Shown piece after piece: positions 27,137 to 37,372 of a DNA stretch of 64,000 nucleotides. The DNA is taken from contig NZ_MLAL01000018.1 of assembly GCF_001875665.1 (NCBI RefSeq), positions 1 to 64,000 of the forward strand, in the 5' to 3' direction. Every line of letters starts with the position of its first letter. Position 1 is the first letter of the stretch. The notes below the pieces were generated by a model. It was not told the DNA's origin, made no database searches, and worked only from the letters and a program-made list of their open reading frames with translations. The position numbers were made by a program, and so were the translations under genes. Origin of the DNA: Corynebacterium sp. NML130628 (GTDB taxonomy: Bacteria; Actinomycetota; Actinomycetes; Mycobacteriales; Mycobacteriaceae).

Positions 27137-29845
27137 GTGACTGACGCGACTGAACATTTGGTAGGCAAAAACCGGGCCGATGCGCTCCCGAAGTCTTGGG
27201 AGCCCGGCGAACACGAGCAGGCTTTGTACGAGGGCTGGGTGGAGAAGGGATACTTCACCGCCGACGCCGCCTCGGACAAGCCTGCTTATTCTGTGATGCT
27301 GCCCCCGCCGAATGTGACGGGCCAGCTGCACATGGGCCACGCCCTGGATCACACGCTCATTGACGTTATGGTGCGTCGCAAGCGTATGCAGGGCTACGAG
27401 GTCCTGTGGCTGCCAGGTATGGACCACGCGGGCATCGCTACGCAGACGAAGGTCGAGACGAAGCTGAAGGCCGAAGAGGGCAAGGACCGCTACGACTACG
27501 GCCGCGAAGAGTTCGTGGACAAGGTGTGGGAGTGGAAGCATCAGTACGGCGGCACCATCACTACGCAGATGCGGGCGATTGGGGACTCCGTGGATTGGTC
27601 ACGCGAGCGTTTCACACTTGACGACGGCCTCTCGCGCGCAGTGCAGACAATCTTTAAGCAGCTCTACGACGCGGGCATGATCTACCGTGACTACCGCCTG
27701 GTGAACTGGTCGCCCGTGCTGGAAACTGCGGTTTCCGACATCGAGGTCGTCTACAAGGATGTTGAGGGCGAGTTCGTCTCCATCCGTTACGGCTCGCTGA
27801 ACGACGACGAACCGCACCTGGTCGTTGCGACGACCCGTGTTGAGACCATGCTTGGCGACGTCGCTATTGCCGTCCACCCGGATGATGAGCGCTACGCGGA
27901 CCTGGTTGGTCAGGAGTTCGACCACCCGTTCCGCGACGACCTGAAGATTCAGGTGATCGCTGACGATTACGTTGATATGGAGCTGGGCACCGGCGCGGTG
28001 AAGATTACGCCCGCACACGACCCGAACGACTACGAGATGGGCCTGCGCCACAGCCTGGATATGCCGATCATCATGGACGAGACCGGCCATATTGCCGACA
28101 CCGGCACCAAGTTCGACGGCATGAGCCGCGAAGAAGCTCGCGTCGCGGTGCGCGAGGCGCTGGCGGAGCAGGGGCGCATCGTCAAGGAGGTGCGCCCGTA
28201 CGTGCACTCGGTGGGCCACTCGGAGCGCTCCGGCGAGCCAATTGAGCCACGTTTGAGCCTGCAGTGGTTCGTCAAGGTTGAAGAGCTGGCCAAGATGTCC
28301 GGCGACGCGATCCGCAACGGCGACACGAAGATTCACCCGGCGTCGATGGAGAAGCGCTACTTTGACTGGGTAGACAACATGCACGACTGGACGATTTCGC
28401 GCCAGCTGTGGTGGGGCCACCGCATCCCGATCTGGTACGGACCGAATGACGAAGTGGTCTGCGTCGGCCCCGATGAGGAGCCGCCAGCCGGCTACACGCA
28501 GGACCCGGACGTGCTGGACACCTGGTTCTCCTCCGCGCTGTGGCCGTTCTCGACGCTCGGCTGGCCAGAGAAGACCCCGGACCTGGAGAAGTTCTACCCG
28601 ACGTCCGTGCTGGTAACGGCCTACGACATCTTGTTCTTCTGGGTCGCGCGCATGATGATGTTCGGCACCTTTGCAGGAAAGAATACCCCGGAGGTCCTCG
28701 GTGAGGGCGTCGACGGCCGCCCGATCATCCCGTTCACGGACCTGTACCTGCACGGCCTGGTTCGCGACGAGAAGGGCCGCAAAATGTCGAAGTCTCTGGG
28801 CAACGGCATCGACCCGATGGATTGGGTGGAGCGCTACGGTGCTGACGCGCTGCGCTTCGCACTTGCCCGCGGCGCGAACCCGGGCGTGGACCTGCCGATT
28901 GGTGAAGATAACGCCACGTCTGCGCGTAACTTCGCCACCAAGCTGTACAACGCGACGCGCTTCGCCCTGATGAACGGCGCAGCCGTTGGCCCGCTCCCGG
29001 CACGCGAAGAGCTCACGGACGCTGACCGCTGGATCCTGGACCGCGCCGAGGAAGTTCGGGCGAAGGTCGACGCCTACCTGGATGATTACCAGTTCGCGAA
29101 GGCAAATGAGGATCTGTACCACTTCGCGTGGGACGAGCTGTGCGACTGGTACCTGGAGATCGCAAAGACCCAGATCCCGCGCGAGGGTGAGACCGCGCAG
29201 GGTCGCAACACGCAGATCGTGCTCGGCCGCGTACTCGACGTGGTGCTGCGCCTGCTGCACCCGACGATGCCGTTCATCACGGAGGTCCTGTGGACCGCGT
29301 TGACGCAGCAGCCTTCGATTACGCAGGCCCCGTGGCCGACTGCGGAGGACACCAACGGTGGCGTCGATACGGATGATGTTGCGCGCCGCAGGATCCAGGA
29401 TTCCATCAAGCTGATCACTGAGCTGCGTCGCTTCCGCGCGGACCAGGGTGTGAAGCCGAACCAAAAGGTGCCGGCGAAGCTCGACTTTGCCAAGGCGGAC
29501 TTGGCTGGCTTGGAGAACGTCATCCGCGATATCGCGCGGGTAGAGGCGCCTGGTGAGGACTTTGCGGCGTCGGCAAGCATTGAAATGCGCCTGAGCCAGG
29601 CGACGCTCGACGTGGCCCTGGATACCTCCGGCACCGTCGACGTTGCTGCCGAGCGCAAGCGCCTGGAGAAGGAACTTGCTGCGGCGCAGAAGGAGCTCGA
29701 CACCACTGGCCGCCAGCTTGGCAACGAGCAGTTCCTGGCGAACGCGCCGGAGCAGGTCGTCGAGAAGATTAAGGTGCGCCAGCAGGTTGCGAAGGAAGAG
29801 TTCGCACGCGTGACCGCGCGTCTGGCGCAGCTGCCGGAGGCGTAA
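27137..29845 (+). CDS. valS: Valyl-tRNA synthetase
   Basis: A 902-residue class Ia synthetase. [15 protein letters not shown] near residues 55-70 contains the HIGH-type motif, and [10 protein letters not shown] near residue 548 is the KMSKS loop. The CP1 editing domain ([20 protein letters not shown]) hydrolyses mischarged Thr-tRNA(Val). A C-terminal coiled-coil arm ([18 protein letters not shown]) is typical of ValRS. Start is GTG 27137. folC begins immediately after the stop codon, so the two are surely co-transcribed and probably coupled. Confidence 0.97.
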   Translation: MTDATEHLVGKNRADALPKSWEPGEHEQALYEGWVEKGYFTADAASDKPAYSVMLPPPNVTGQLHMGHALDHTLIDVMVRRKRMQGYEVLWLPGMDHAGIATQTKVETKLKAEEGKDRYDYGREEFVDKVWEWKHQYGGTITTQMRAIGDSVDWSRERFTLDDGLSRAVQTIFKQLYDAGMIYRDYRLVNWSPVLETAVSDIEVVYKDVEGEFVSIRYGSLNDDEPHLVVATTRVETMLGDVAIAVHPDDERYADLVGQEFDHPFRDDLKIQVIADDYVDMELGTGAVKITPAHDPNDYEMGLRHSLDMPIIMDETGHIADTGTKFDGMSREEARVAVREALAEQGRIVKEVRPYVHSVGHSERSGEPIEPRLSLQWFVKVEELAKMSGDAIRNGDTKIHPASMEKRYFDWVDNMHDWTISRQLWWGHRIPIWYGPNDEVVCVGPDEEPPAGYTQDPDVLDTWFSSALWPFSTLGWPEKTPDLEKFYPTSVLVTAYDILFFWVARMMMFGTFAGKNTPEVLGEGVDGRPIIPFTDLYLHGLVRDEKGRKMSKSLGNGIDPMDWVERYGADALRFALARGANPGVDLPIGEDNATSARNFATKLYNATRFALMNGAAVGPLPAREELTDADRWILDRAEEVRAKVDAYLDDYQFAKANEDLYHFAWDELCDWYLEIAKTQIPREGETAQGRNTQIVLGRVLDVVLRLLHPTMPFITEVLWTALTQQPSITQAPWPTAEDTNGGVDTDDVARRRIQDSIKLITELRRFRADQGVKPNQKVPAKLDFAKADLAGLENVIRDIARVEAPGEDFAASASIEMRLSQATLDVALDTSGTVDVAAERKRLEKELAAAQKELDTTGRQLGNEQFLANAPEQVVEKIKVRQQVAKEEFARVTARLAQLPEA

Positions 29846-31342
29846 ATGGCCGATAATGCTGATTTGCCGGAGCTTCCAGAGCTGCCAGAGCAGTTCGACA
29901 TCTCCGTCGAAGAGTCCGGGCTGCGCCTGAACCTGGGAGCGCCGCAGCCGGAGGAGACGGAAGACACCGTCGCGCGTGAAGTCACGCCTGAAGACCTTGC
30001 CGCGCTGCGCGAAGTCCAGCGGGAGCTCGAGGAACGCTGGGGCGAAACACAAATCGACCCGACACTGGAGCGCGTCGAGTACGTCATGGACCTGCTGGGT
30101 TCCCCGCAGCGTTCCTTCAAGGCGATTCACGTCGCGGGGACGAATGGGAAGACGTCGACAACTCGGATGATCGAGTCGCTGCTGCGCAGCCTCGGGCACC
30201 GGGTGGGGCGCACGACGAGCCCGCACCTGCAGCTGATCACCGAACGTATCGCGATCGACGGTCAGCCGATCCACCCCGCGGACTTCGTTCGCATTCACGA
30301 AGAGATTCAGCCGTACCTCGCGATGGCCGACGAGCACTTCGGCCAGCCACTGAGCTTCTTTGAGGCCACGGTCTGCATTGCCTACGCCGCGTTTGCCGAC
30401 GCCCCAGTGGACATCGCCGTGGTGGAAGTCGGCATGGGTGGTCGTTGGGACGCGACCAACGTGATTGACGCGGACGTGAACGTCATCATGCCGATCGGCA
30501 TTGACCACACGCAGTACCTTGGCGACACGCTTGAGCAGATCGCGGGCGAGAAGGCCGGCATCATCACGAACCCGGACTCCGTCACTATCATCGCGGACCA
30601 GCAGCCGGAAGCTATGCGCGTGCTACTCGAGCAGACGGTCCAGGTCGGCAGTGCCGTCGCGCGCCTCGGCTCCGAGTTCGGTGTCGAGGAAGCCGGTGTG
30701 GCCGTCGGCGGCCAGCAGTTGCGTCTGCGCGGACTCGCCGGCAGCTACGAGGACATCTTCCTGCCGCTGTCCGGGCCGCACCAGGCACGCAACGCGGCTG
30801 TCGCGCTCGCGGCGGTTGAGGCGTTCCACGGCGCGCACGCCGAGCACCAGCTCAGCATCGACGCGGTGCGAGAAGGCTTCGCGGCGGTGCGCTCGCCGGG
30901 CAGGCTTGAGCGAGTACGCGCCACACCCACCACGTTTATCGACGCCACCCACAACCCCCACGGCGCGACTGCCCTCGCTGAGGCGCTGCAGCACGACTTT
31001 GACTTCACCCGCCTCATCGGCGTGATGGGCGTGCTCGGCGACAAGGACGCCGCTGGGATCTTCCAGGCGCTGGAACCGGCGCTGACGGAAGTGGTAATTA
31101 CGCAGAATTCCTCGCCGCGCGCAATGGAGGCCGAGGACCTTGCCGAGATCGCCCGGCCCATCTTCGGTGATGAACGCGTGCACGTGCAGCCACACCTGCC
31201 GTCGGCTTATGAGCTGGCCGTTGAACTGGCCGAAGACGCCCTGGCGGAGGTTGGAGTGCAGTCAGGCTCCGGTGTGATCATCACCGGCTCTGTCGTGACC
31301 GCGGGGGAGGCCCGCACCATGTTTGGAAAGGACCCAGAGTGA
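29846..31342 (+). CDS. folC: Bifunctional folylpolyglutamate/dihydrofolate synthase
   Basis: A 498-residue Mur-ligase-type enzyme. The P-loop GTNGKTSTTRM is at about residues 98-108; TSPHLQLITERI and VVEVGMGGRWDATNV are family motifs. DATHNPHGA marks the C-terminal glutamate ligase domain. It adds glutamate to dihydropteroate and to folates. The first 70 residues are an acidic extension (LPELPELPEQFDISVEE) before the conserved core. It starts at the base after the valS stop and overlaps the DUF4233 gene by 4 nt (GTGA). Confidence 0.95.
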   Translation: MADNADLPELPELPEQFDISVEESGLRLNLGAPQPEETEDTVAREVTPEDLAALREVQRELEERWGETQIDPTLERVEYVMDLLGSPQRSFKAIHVAGTNGKTSTTRMIESLLRSLGHRVGRTTSPHLQLITERIAIDGQPIHPADFVRIHEEIQPYLAMADEHFGQPLSFFEATVCIAYAAFADAPVDIAVVEVGMGGRWDATNVIDADVNVIMPIGIDHTQYLGDTLEQIAGEKAGIITNPDSVTIIADQQPEAMRVLLEQTVQVGSAVARLGSEFGVEEAGVAVGGQQLRLRGLAGSYEDIFLPLSGPHQARNAAVALAAVEAFHGAHAEHQLSIDAVREGFAAVRSPGRLERVRATPTTFIDATHNPHGATALAEALQHDFDFTRLIGVMGVLGDKDAAGIFQALEPALTEVVITQNSSPRAMEAEDLAEIARPIFGDERVHVQPHLPSAYELAVELAEDALAEVGVQSGSGVIITGSVVTAGEARTMFGKDPE

Positions 31343-31773
31343 CCAGAGAGAAACGCCAACCGCCGATCAGCCCACTCGGGCTCGGGCACGAGCCAGTCAA
31401 GGACCCGATCGCAGGATTGCGCGGAGTGCTCTCCGGCACGCTGATCATGGAGTCCATCACCGTGCTGCTCATCCTGCTCGTGGTGCTCAAGGTCGACAAT
31501 GGTGCCTATTGGACCACGTTCAACTGGGTCTACATCACGGTCATTGGTGTGGCGCACGTGGTGATGGCGTTTGCACAGAAGGTGCCGGGCGCGATGTGGA
31601 TCAACCTGGCTTTGCAGGTGCCACTCATCTTCGGGTTCTTCGTGCATTGGTCGGTCACGGTGGTGGGGCTGATGTTCGGCCTGGTGTGGTTCTTCATCGT
31701 GAAGCTGCGCTCGGACATCGTCCAGCGCATGCGCGGGGGTTATCTGACCACGCAGCACCTGGACGCCGATTAG
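31339..31773 (+). CDS. DUF4233 small integral membrane protein
   Basis: A 144-residue protein with about four membrane helices (SGTLIMESITVLLILLVVL, WVYITVIGVAHVVMAFA, MWINLALQVPLIFGFFV, VVGLMFGLVWFFIVKL). Position between folC and ndk matches M. tuberculosis Rv2446c of the DUF4233 family. Its function is unknown. GTG start overlaps the folC stop, implying translational coupling. It is convergent with the AMP-ligase gene, overlapping it by 4 nt. Confidence 0.86.
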   Translation: MTREKRQPPISPLGLGHEPVKDPIAGLRGVLSGTLIMESITVLLILLVVLKVDNGAYWTTFNWVYITVIGVAHVVMAFAQKVPGAMWINLALQVPLIFGFFVHWSVTVVGLMFGLVWFFIVKLRSDIVQRMRGGYLTTQHLDAD

Positions 31774-33236
31774 AGCTCGCGCCGTAAAATCTTGCCCGCC
31801 GCGTTACGCGGGATGTGATCCGTGAAGGTGACTTCACGGATCTTTTTATACCCGGCCACCCGCTCGGCGACCCACGCCATGATCTCCTCGCGGCCCAGCG
31901 TCGCGCCCTCGGCGACGACGATGCAGGCGCGCGGAACCTCGCAATCCACGCCGTGGGTGCGCACGATCTGGCGAACTACGGCGGCGTCACCAACTGCAGG
32001 GTGCGTGCGCAGCAGCGCCTCGAGCTCCGCGGGGGCGACGTGGAAGCCCTTGTACTTAATCACTTCTTTTGCGCGGTCGACGATGTACACGGTGCCGTCC
32101 TCAGCCAGCGTGACGATATCACCAGTGTGCAGCCACCCATCAGCGAGCGTCGCCCGTGTTGCCTCCGAGTCGTTGCGGTAGCCGCGCATCACCTGAGGCC
32201 CCCGAATGAGCATTTCGCCGGGTTCACCGGGGGCGACGTCGTGGCCGTCGCGAAGGTCGACGATGCGGAACTGCGTGTTCGGCACCGCGAACCCAATCGA
32301 GCCAGGCTTCGACTTCCCGGCGATGCCCACGTGAGTCACCGGCGAGGACTCTGTGGTGCCGTAGCCCTGCAGAATCACGGTGCCGAGACGCTTCTCAACG
32401 GTGTCCGCCAGCGTGGCATCCAGCGGGGCGGCGCCACACACCATGAACCGGGAATCCACAAACGCCTCCGCGGTCGCCTCCGGGTGGCGTGAGAGCGCAA
32501 GCGCGATGGGTGGTGCAATAAAGCCCAACTCAATACGGTGCTTGCGCTGCGCCTCAATGAACAGGCTCAAGTCAAACCCCGCCATCGTGTGAATGTGGTG
32601 CCGCGCGTACAACGACGATAACAACAGCGTGTTCAGACCGTAGATGTGGGCGAAAGGCAGTGGCGCCAGCGTCGGCGTGCCAGCGCCGATGCCGCTTGCG
32701 CGCAGCGCGGTCGAGAACTGCACCATGTTCGCACACAAGTTGCGGTGAGTCAGCTCCACAGCCTTCGGCAGGCCGGTGGTGCCGGAGGAAAACGCCACCG
32801 CGGCCACGTCGTCGGGCGCGGCGGGGCACGCGGTGAGCTCGGCGGGTTCGGTGGGGGCGATGGGGGCGTCGAAAAGTACTGAGGCCCCAGCGAGCTCGCA
32901 GAGGTGGTCGCGCTCGCCAGCGGTGAGACTCGTACCCAACAAACTTGCCGACGCCCCCACGTGCACCAACGCAAGAAAAGTAACAGCAAAGTCGATGCCG
33001 TTCGACAACTGCACCCCCACACAATCGCCGGGCCCGATGCCCCGCCGGCGCAACGTGGCGGCGAGCGCCAACACCTCTCGGCGCAGCTGCGCATAGGTCA
33101 CGCTGCGCCCCGACTCAACCTCCATGAGGGCAGGCGCCGACGCGTGCTCGCCAAGATCGGCGAACAGCAGATCAGTGATGGAACTCGCACGCGTGCCGAC
33201 GTCCGGAATGGGCGGCAGGGGACTCTCATAAGCCAT
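31770..33236 (-). CDS. Acyl/aryl-CoA ligase (AMP-forming, 4-coumarate-CoA ligase-like)
   Basis: A 488-residue member of the ANL superfamily. The P-loop VAFSSGTTGLPKAVELTH near residues 153-170, the adenine motif QGYGTTESSP, the hinge DGWLHTGDIV and the C-terminal catalytic Lys in NAAGKILRREL are all intact. Its acid substrate is not predictable. ATG 33236 is supported by TAAAGT (33244-33249, minus) 7 nt upstream. The gene is not part of the valS operon, being on the opposite strand, and the ndk promoter lies behind it. Confidence 0.88.
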   Translation of the reverse strand: MAYESPLPPIPDVGTRASSITDLLFADLGEHASAPALMEVESGRSVTYAQLRREVLALAATLRRRGIGPGDCVGVQLSNGIDFAVTFLALVHVGASASLLGTSLTAGERDHLCELAGASVLFDAPIAPTEPAELTACPAAPDDVAAVAFSSGTTGLPKAVELTHRNLCANMVQFSTALRASGIGAGTPTLAPLPFAHIYGLNTLLLSSLYARHHIHTMAGFDLSLFIEAQRKHRIELGFIAPPIALALSRHPEATAEAFVDSRFMVCGAAPLDATLADTVEKRLGTVILQGYGTTESSPVTHVGIAGKSKPGSIGFAVPNTQFRIVDLRDGHDVAPGEPGEMLIRGPQVMRGYRNDSEATRATLADGWLHTGDIVTLAEDGTVYIVDRAKEVIKYKGFHVAPAELEALLRTHPAVGDAAVVRQIVRTHGVDCEVPRACIVVAEGATLGREEIMAWVAERVAGYKKIREVTFTDHIPRNAAGKILRREL

Positions 33237-33243
33237 GGAGCAA

Positions 33244-33249
33244 ACTTTA
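33244..33249 (-). promoter_or_regulatory. -10-like TAAAGT before the AMP-ligase
   Basis: TAAAGT (minus) lies 7 nt before ATG 33236; no Shine-Dalgarno is present. Confidence 0.4.
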
Positions 33250-33294
33250 ATCATCCCCGCATCAAGATGTTCACACCTGGTGGTTGTTGTTTAG

Positions 33295-33300
33295 TAGGGT
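33295..33300 (+). promoter_or_regulatory. -10-like TAGGGT before ndk
   Basis: TAGGGT is 8 nt before ATG 33309. AGGGA also lies in between, so a leaderless or a very short leader start are both possible. Confidence 0.4.
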
Positions 33301-33308
33301 AGGGAACC

Positions 33309-33719
33309 ATGACTGAACGTACACTGATTTTGATTAAGCCAGACGGCGTCGCAAACGGCCACGTCGGAGAGATCATCTCCCGCATCGAGCGCAAGGGCCT
33401 CAAGCTGGTCGAGATGGACCTGCGTACCGCAGACCGCGAGACCGCTGAGAAGCACTACGCAGAGCACAAGGACAAGCCGTTCTTCGGTGAGCTCGTTGAG
33501 TTCATCACCTCCGCTCCGCTGGTCGCTGGCATCGTCGAGGGCGAGCGCGCTATCGAGGCGTGGCGCCAGCTCGCGGGTGGCACCGACCCTGTCGCCAAGG
33601 CAACCCCTGGCACCATTCGCGGTGACTTCGCCCTTACCGTCGGCGAAAACGTCGTCCACGGCTCCGACTCCCCAGAGTCCGCCGAGCGCGAGATCGCAAT
33701 CTGGTTCCCGAACAAGTAA
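33309..33719 (+). CDS. ndk: Nucleoside diphosphate kinase
   Basis: A 136-residue kinase that equilibrates nucleoside triphosphates. Phosphate-accepting His117 lies in [18 protein letters not shown]-terminal [20 protein letters not shown] and the [20 protein letters not shown] loop are canonical. Length and motifs are normal. A strong terminator follows, so it is a single-gene unit or the end of an operon. Confidence 0.98.
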   Translation: MTERTLILIKPDGVANGHVGEIISRIERKGLKLVEMDLRTADRETAEKHYAEHKDKPFFGELVEFITSAPLVAGIVEGERAIEAWRQLAGGTDPVAKATPGTIRGDFALTVGENVVHGSDSPESAEREIAIWFPNK

Positions 33720-33733
33720 GAACCACACTTCGG

Positions 33734-33775
33734 CCGCCCATCCTGCTGTGTATGGCAGGGTGGGCGGTTTTGTTG
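33734..33775 (+). terminator. Intrinsic terminator after ndk
   Basis: ccgccca (33734-33740) pairs with tgggcgg (33761-33767), extended inward by tcctgc/gcaggg; ttttgttg follows. Confidence 0.9.
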
Positions 33776-33803
33776 TGTTGCCGCCTCCCCTCCTGCCGAA
33801 AAA

Positions 33804-33931
33804 GTTCCCGCGATTTCCTGGATAGTGGGAACGATTTTCGTAGACAAGTGTTGCGACTTGGGGATACAGATGCGTTGGTCGACGGGAGCAGGCCCAAAAC
33901 GCAAAATAGTTCCCGAGCTTGGGAACTATTT
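33804..33931. promoter_or_regulatory. Two GTTCCC...GGGAAC dyads upstream of rne
   Basis: The first dyad is gttccc (33804-33809) with gggaac (33827-33832). The second is a perfect 11-bp inverted repeat, aaatagttccc (33904-33914) and gggaactattt (33921-33931), around a 6-nt loop. No gene lies in 33720-34122. They may be operators or hairpins in the rne leader, whose mRNA is feedback-regulated by RNase E in other bacteria. Confidence 0.5.
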
Positions 33932-34122
33932 CATCGTGGTGCGCCGAACGGCTGGATGGCCACGCGCGGCGGTGCTGAAATAGGCACAGTCGGCGTGGTG
34001 TGTCACAATGGGGGCAAGCTTTTTACAACTTTCTGTAGGAACGTGTGTCAGCCGTGTGGCAGCGGCAACGGCTTCGCGCCCGGTTGACCCCGCTTGCAGA
34101 TGCAAAAAATAGGAGCACGTAC

Positions 34123-36843
34123 GTGGCGAAAAAATCTCATACCGAAATTCAGGACTTTGATCGATCCACCCTGAAAGACAAGATGCGGGTATTTCAACTC
34201 GCGAAGGCGTTGGGGGTGGCATCCAAGGACGTTGTAGTCGCGCTGACCGAGATGGGAATTACAAAGGTTGCGCAGTCCTCGATTACGCGGGAGGAAGCCG
34301 AAAAGGTCATCGATGCGCTGCAGCAGCCAACGGATAAGGCTGAGGCGAAGAAGTCGAAGGATAACAGCGACGAAAAGATCCGCGAGCGGGTGCGCAAGGA
34401 CGTGGAGAACGAAATCCACCAGATCGAGGAGAAGGTCGACGCGACCTTCGAGTCCGCTGATGAGGAGGCCGACGAGCCGGAGCAGGAACCAGCATCGGAA
34501 CCGGAGCCTGAACCGGAAGCTGAGGAAGAGCCAGAACACGAGGAAGAGGCGACGGTCGAATACGCGCCGATCTTCAAGGCGCCGACGCGACCGAAGCGCC
34601 GCCGTGCAGTGCGCACTGCCGCACCGAAGGAACCGGAGGCAGATACCGCACTCGAAGACACCGGCAAGGGCGAGGACCACGATGAGGCCGAGGAGCCCAA
34701 GGTTGAAGTTATTGATGAACCGAAGGGGATCAGCGGTTCCGCTCGTCTGGAGGCGCAGCGTCGTCGGCGGAGTGAGCGTCGAGAAGCAGAGCGTCAGCGC
34801 TCCCGCATTGTTTCTGAGGCTGAGTTCCTTGCTCGACGTGAGTCGGTGCACCGGACCATGGTGGTACGCGAGCGCGACCGTAACGATGGCCCGGGCCGCA
34901 TCACGCAGGTAGCGGTCCTGGAGGATGGTCTGCTTGCGGAGCACTTTGTGTCGACGGATGACAACGCTTCGATCATCGGCAATATTTACATGGGCCGTGT
35001 TCAGAACGTGCTGCCGGGTATGGAGGCGGCGTTCATTGACATCGGAACTGGGCGTAACGCGGTGCTCTACGCCAGCGAGGTCGATTGGAAGGCGGCGAAG
35101 CTTGGCGGCAAGAAGCGCAGAATTGAACACGCGCTGAAGTCCGGTGACCAGGTGATGGTGCAGGTCTCGAAGGATATTAACGGGCACAAGGGTGCTCGCC
35201 TGACAACGCACATATCGCTGGCAGGGCGCTTCCTTGTCTACGTGCCGGGTGGCCGTAACGCTGGGATTTCCCGCAAGCTGCCTGTCACCGAGCGCAAGCG
35301 CCTTAAGGGCATCCTCAACGAAGTCGTGCCTGGCAAGGGTGGTGCGATTATCCGCACGGCCGCGGAGGGCATGTCGAAGGAGGCGATTGCCGAGGACGTG
35401 CAGCGCCTGCATAAGCAGTGGGAGATGGTGCAGGAGAAGGCGGAAGCCGCGAAGAGCGGTAAAGGCTCACGCCCAGTGCTGCTCTACGAAGAGCCGCGCC
35501 TGATCGTCCGTGTGGTCCGCGACGTCTTCAACGAAGACTTCTCCGAGCTGATCATCGACGGCAAGAAGTCGTACAACATTGCGCACGCGTACCTGCAATC
35601 TGTCGCGCCGGACCTGTTGGACCGTGTGACCAAGTTTGACCGTGTTGCGCACGACGGTGCCGACGCTTTTGCGGAACACCGCATTGACGAGCAGGTGCAG
35701 AAGGCGCTTGCTCGCGTTGTGTGGCTGCCATCGGGTGGCACGTTGGTCATTGAACGCACCGAGGCCATGACGGTGATCGACGTCAACACCGGAAAGTTCA
35801 CCGGCTCCGGCGGCAACCTCGAAGAGACCGTCACCGCGAACAACTTGGAGGCCGCGGAGGAAGTCGTGCGCCAGCTGCGCCTGCGAGATATTGGCGGCAT
35901 GGTGGTCATCGACTTCATCGACATGATCCTGGACGAAAACAAGGAGCTAGTGCTGCGTCGCCTGAAGGAGACGCTGGGCCGAGACCGCTCCCGCCACCAG
36001 GTTTCCGAGGTGACCTCGCTCGGGCTTGTGCAGCTGACCCGCAAGAAGCTCGGCGACGGGCTGCTTGAGACCTACTCCAAGCCGTGTGAGTGCTGTGGTG
36101 GCCGCGGTGTAATCATCACCGAGGAACCGGTGGAGCACGCGACGTACAACCCGGAGGAGGACGACCTGCAACACCGCGGTGGTCGCGGCAAGAAGCGCGG
36201 GAAGTCGAACGGTGAGCGCACGAACAAGAAGACGGCGGAGAAGTGCCGCAACAAGCTCGACGAGAAGGCTATCGACGAGCTGGTGGGCTCGGTTGTTTCC
36301 GAAGACGTTGAGGACCACGCCGACAACGCCGAGAACAACGAACCGAAGCCACCTGTAGTAGGTGAGTCTTCTCAGCGCGAATCCGGCTCGCGTCGTCGCG
36401 GCCGTCGCGGGACGGGTCGTGGCCGTGGTCGCGCGCAGGAGCAGCGGGAGAGCCGGCAGTCCCAGCAGTCCCAGCAGGAGCAGGAGACGCCGAAGTCTGA
36501 GCAGACATACGAAGAAGCACTCGAGGCCTTCGAGCGTTCTCCACGCCGCAAGCGGGCGACCCGCGGCAACTCCCGTTCCGACCACAAGCCGAAGCGTGAG
36601 GACTTCGAAATCAAGGAGCCGGAGAAAGAATCACAGGACAAGCCGGCCGTGAAGGTGACGGAGTCGCCTCGTCGACGTGGGCGCCGCCGCGCAGTACGCA
36701 GGACTTCTCAGCCGCAGCAGGAGCAGCCGAAGGCAAAGGAGAGCCAGCCGAAGGCGGTAAAGCCGATGGGGAAGAAGCAGGAGTCGAAGGCGAGTGCGCG
36801 CCGCAGGCGTCGACGCGCGACACGCCGAACCTCTTCTAAGTAG
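34123..36843 (+). CDS. rne: Ribonuclease E/G
   Basis: About 906 residues. Residues 15-55 (MRVFQLAKALGVASKDVVVA) resemble the IF2 N-terminal domain. An acidic Glu/Pro region follows (100-190), then a basic patch. The catalytic core begins near residue 285 with the S1 domain (GNIYMGRVQNVLPG), has metal-binding aspartates in VIDVNTGKFTGSG (about 552) and MVVIDFIDMILDE (about 594), and the zinc-link CECCGGRG (about 655). The C-terminal third is disordered and alternates acidic and Arg/Lys-rich segments ending RRRRRRATRRTSSK-like, for RNA and degradosome contacts. GTG 34123 has AGGAG 7 nt upstream; the in-frame GTG 34045 is not supported. It starts mRNA decay and rRNA/tRNA processing. Confidence 0.94.
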   Translation: MAKKSHTEIQDFDRSTLKDKMRVFQLAKALGVASKDVVVALTEMGITKVAQSSITREEAEKVIDALQQPTDKAEAKKSKDNSDEKIRERVRKDVENEIHQIEEKVDATFESADEEADEPEQEPASEPEPEPEAEEEPEHEEEATVEYAPIFKAPTRPKRRRAVRTAAPKEPEADTALEDTGKGEDHDEAEEPKVEVIDEPKGISGSARLEAQRRRRSERREAERQRSRIVSEAEFLARRESVHRTMVVRERDRNDGPGRITQVAVLEDGLLAEHFVSTDDNASIIGNIYMGRVQNVLPGMEAAFIDIGTGRNAVLYASEVDWKAAKLGGKKRRIEHALKSGDQVMVQVSKDINGHKGARLTTHISLAGRFLVYVPGGRNAGISRKLPVTERKRLKGILNEVVPGKGGAIIRTAAEGMSKEAIAEDVQRLHKQWEMVQEKAEAAKSGKGSRPVLLYEEPRLIVRVVRDVFNEDFSELIIDGKKSYNIAHAYLQSVAPDLLDRVTKFDRVAHDGADAFAEHRIDEQVQKALARVVWLPSGGTLVIERTEAMTVIDVNTGKFTGSGGNLEETVTANNLEAAEEVVRQLRLRDIGGMVVIDFIDMILDENKELVLRRLKETLGRDRSRHQVSEVTSLGLVQLTRKKLGDGLLETYSKPCECCGGRGVIITEEPVEHATYNPEEDDLQHRGGRGKKRGKSNGERTNKKTAEKCRNKLDEKAIDELVGSVVSEDVEDHADNAENNEPKPPVVGESSQRESGSRRRGRRGTGRGRGRAQEQRESRQSQQSQQEQETPKSEQTYEEALEAFERSPRRKRATRGNSRSDHKPKREDFEIKEPEKESQDKPAVKVTESPRRRGRRRAVRRTSQPQQEQPKAKESQPKAVKPMGKKQESKASARRRRRRATRRTSSK

Positions 36844-36847
36844 AGGG

Positions 36848-36884
36848 AAGCGGGTGCGGTTTGATAATCGCACCCGCTTCTGTG
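36848..36884 (+). terminator. Intrinsic terminator after rne
   Basis: aagcgggtgcg (36848-36858) pairs perfectly with cgcacccgctt (36869-36879). The following T-run is short (ctgtgtag), so it may be leaky. Confidence 0.75.
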
Positions 36885-37041
36885 TAGTATTTGACAGTCG
36901 CTGTTTTGGGCTGTGAAGCCGCGCCGTTTACGCATGCAGGCATGGTGGAACGCGAAAGGCCACAAAGCGCTAGAGAACTGTACCAACTGTCTGCTCAGCA
37001 TGCGGGGAGACACAACGAGTTTAGATAAGGGGTAACCCTCT
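36885..37041 (+). promoter_or_regulatory. rplU promoter and leader
   Basis: TTGACA (36891-36896) is a good -35. The leader runs to ATG 37042 and contains short GC-rich dyads. It may host an autoregulatory ribosomal-protein leader, but I cannot match a known one. Confidence 0.4.
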
Positions 37042-37347
37042 ATGTACGCGATCGTCAAGACTGGCGGCAAGCAGTACAAGGTTGCCGAAGGCGACCTCGT
37101 CAAGGTCGAGAAGATCGAGGGTGAAGCGGGCGACAAGGTTGCCCTCACCCCGGTTCTGCTCGTCGATGGCGCGGATGTCACCGCAGGCCCTGATGCTTTG
37201 TCCAAGGTTTCTGTTGAAGCTGAGATTGTCGAGCACGGCAAACGCAAGAAGGTCGACATTCTGAAGTACAAGAACAAGACCGGCTACAAGGTCCGCCAGG
37301 GCCACCGTCAGCCACAGACAACCATCAAGATCACTGCTATCAAGTAA
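37042..37347 (+). CDS. rplU: 50S ribosomal protein L21
   Basis: A 101-residue r-protein binding 23S r[23 protein letters not shown] and [19 protein letters not shown] are universal L21 segments. Followed 25 nt later by rpmA, the normal rplU-rpmA order, then obgE. Confidence 0.98.
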   Translation: MYAIVKTGGKQYKVAEGDLVKVEKIEGEAGDKVALTPVLLVDGADVTAGPDALSKVSVEAEIVEHGKRKKVDILKYKNKTGYKVRQGHRQPQTTIKITAIK

Positions 37348-37372
37348 GACTTGCACTAAGGAGAAATAGACA

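Noticed and set aside
27599..30508. 969-residue minus-strand frame
   Set aside because: Antisense of valS and folC; high Arg/Val/Leu content caused by codon bias, no domain.
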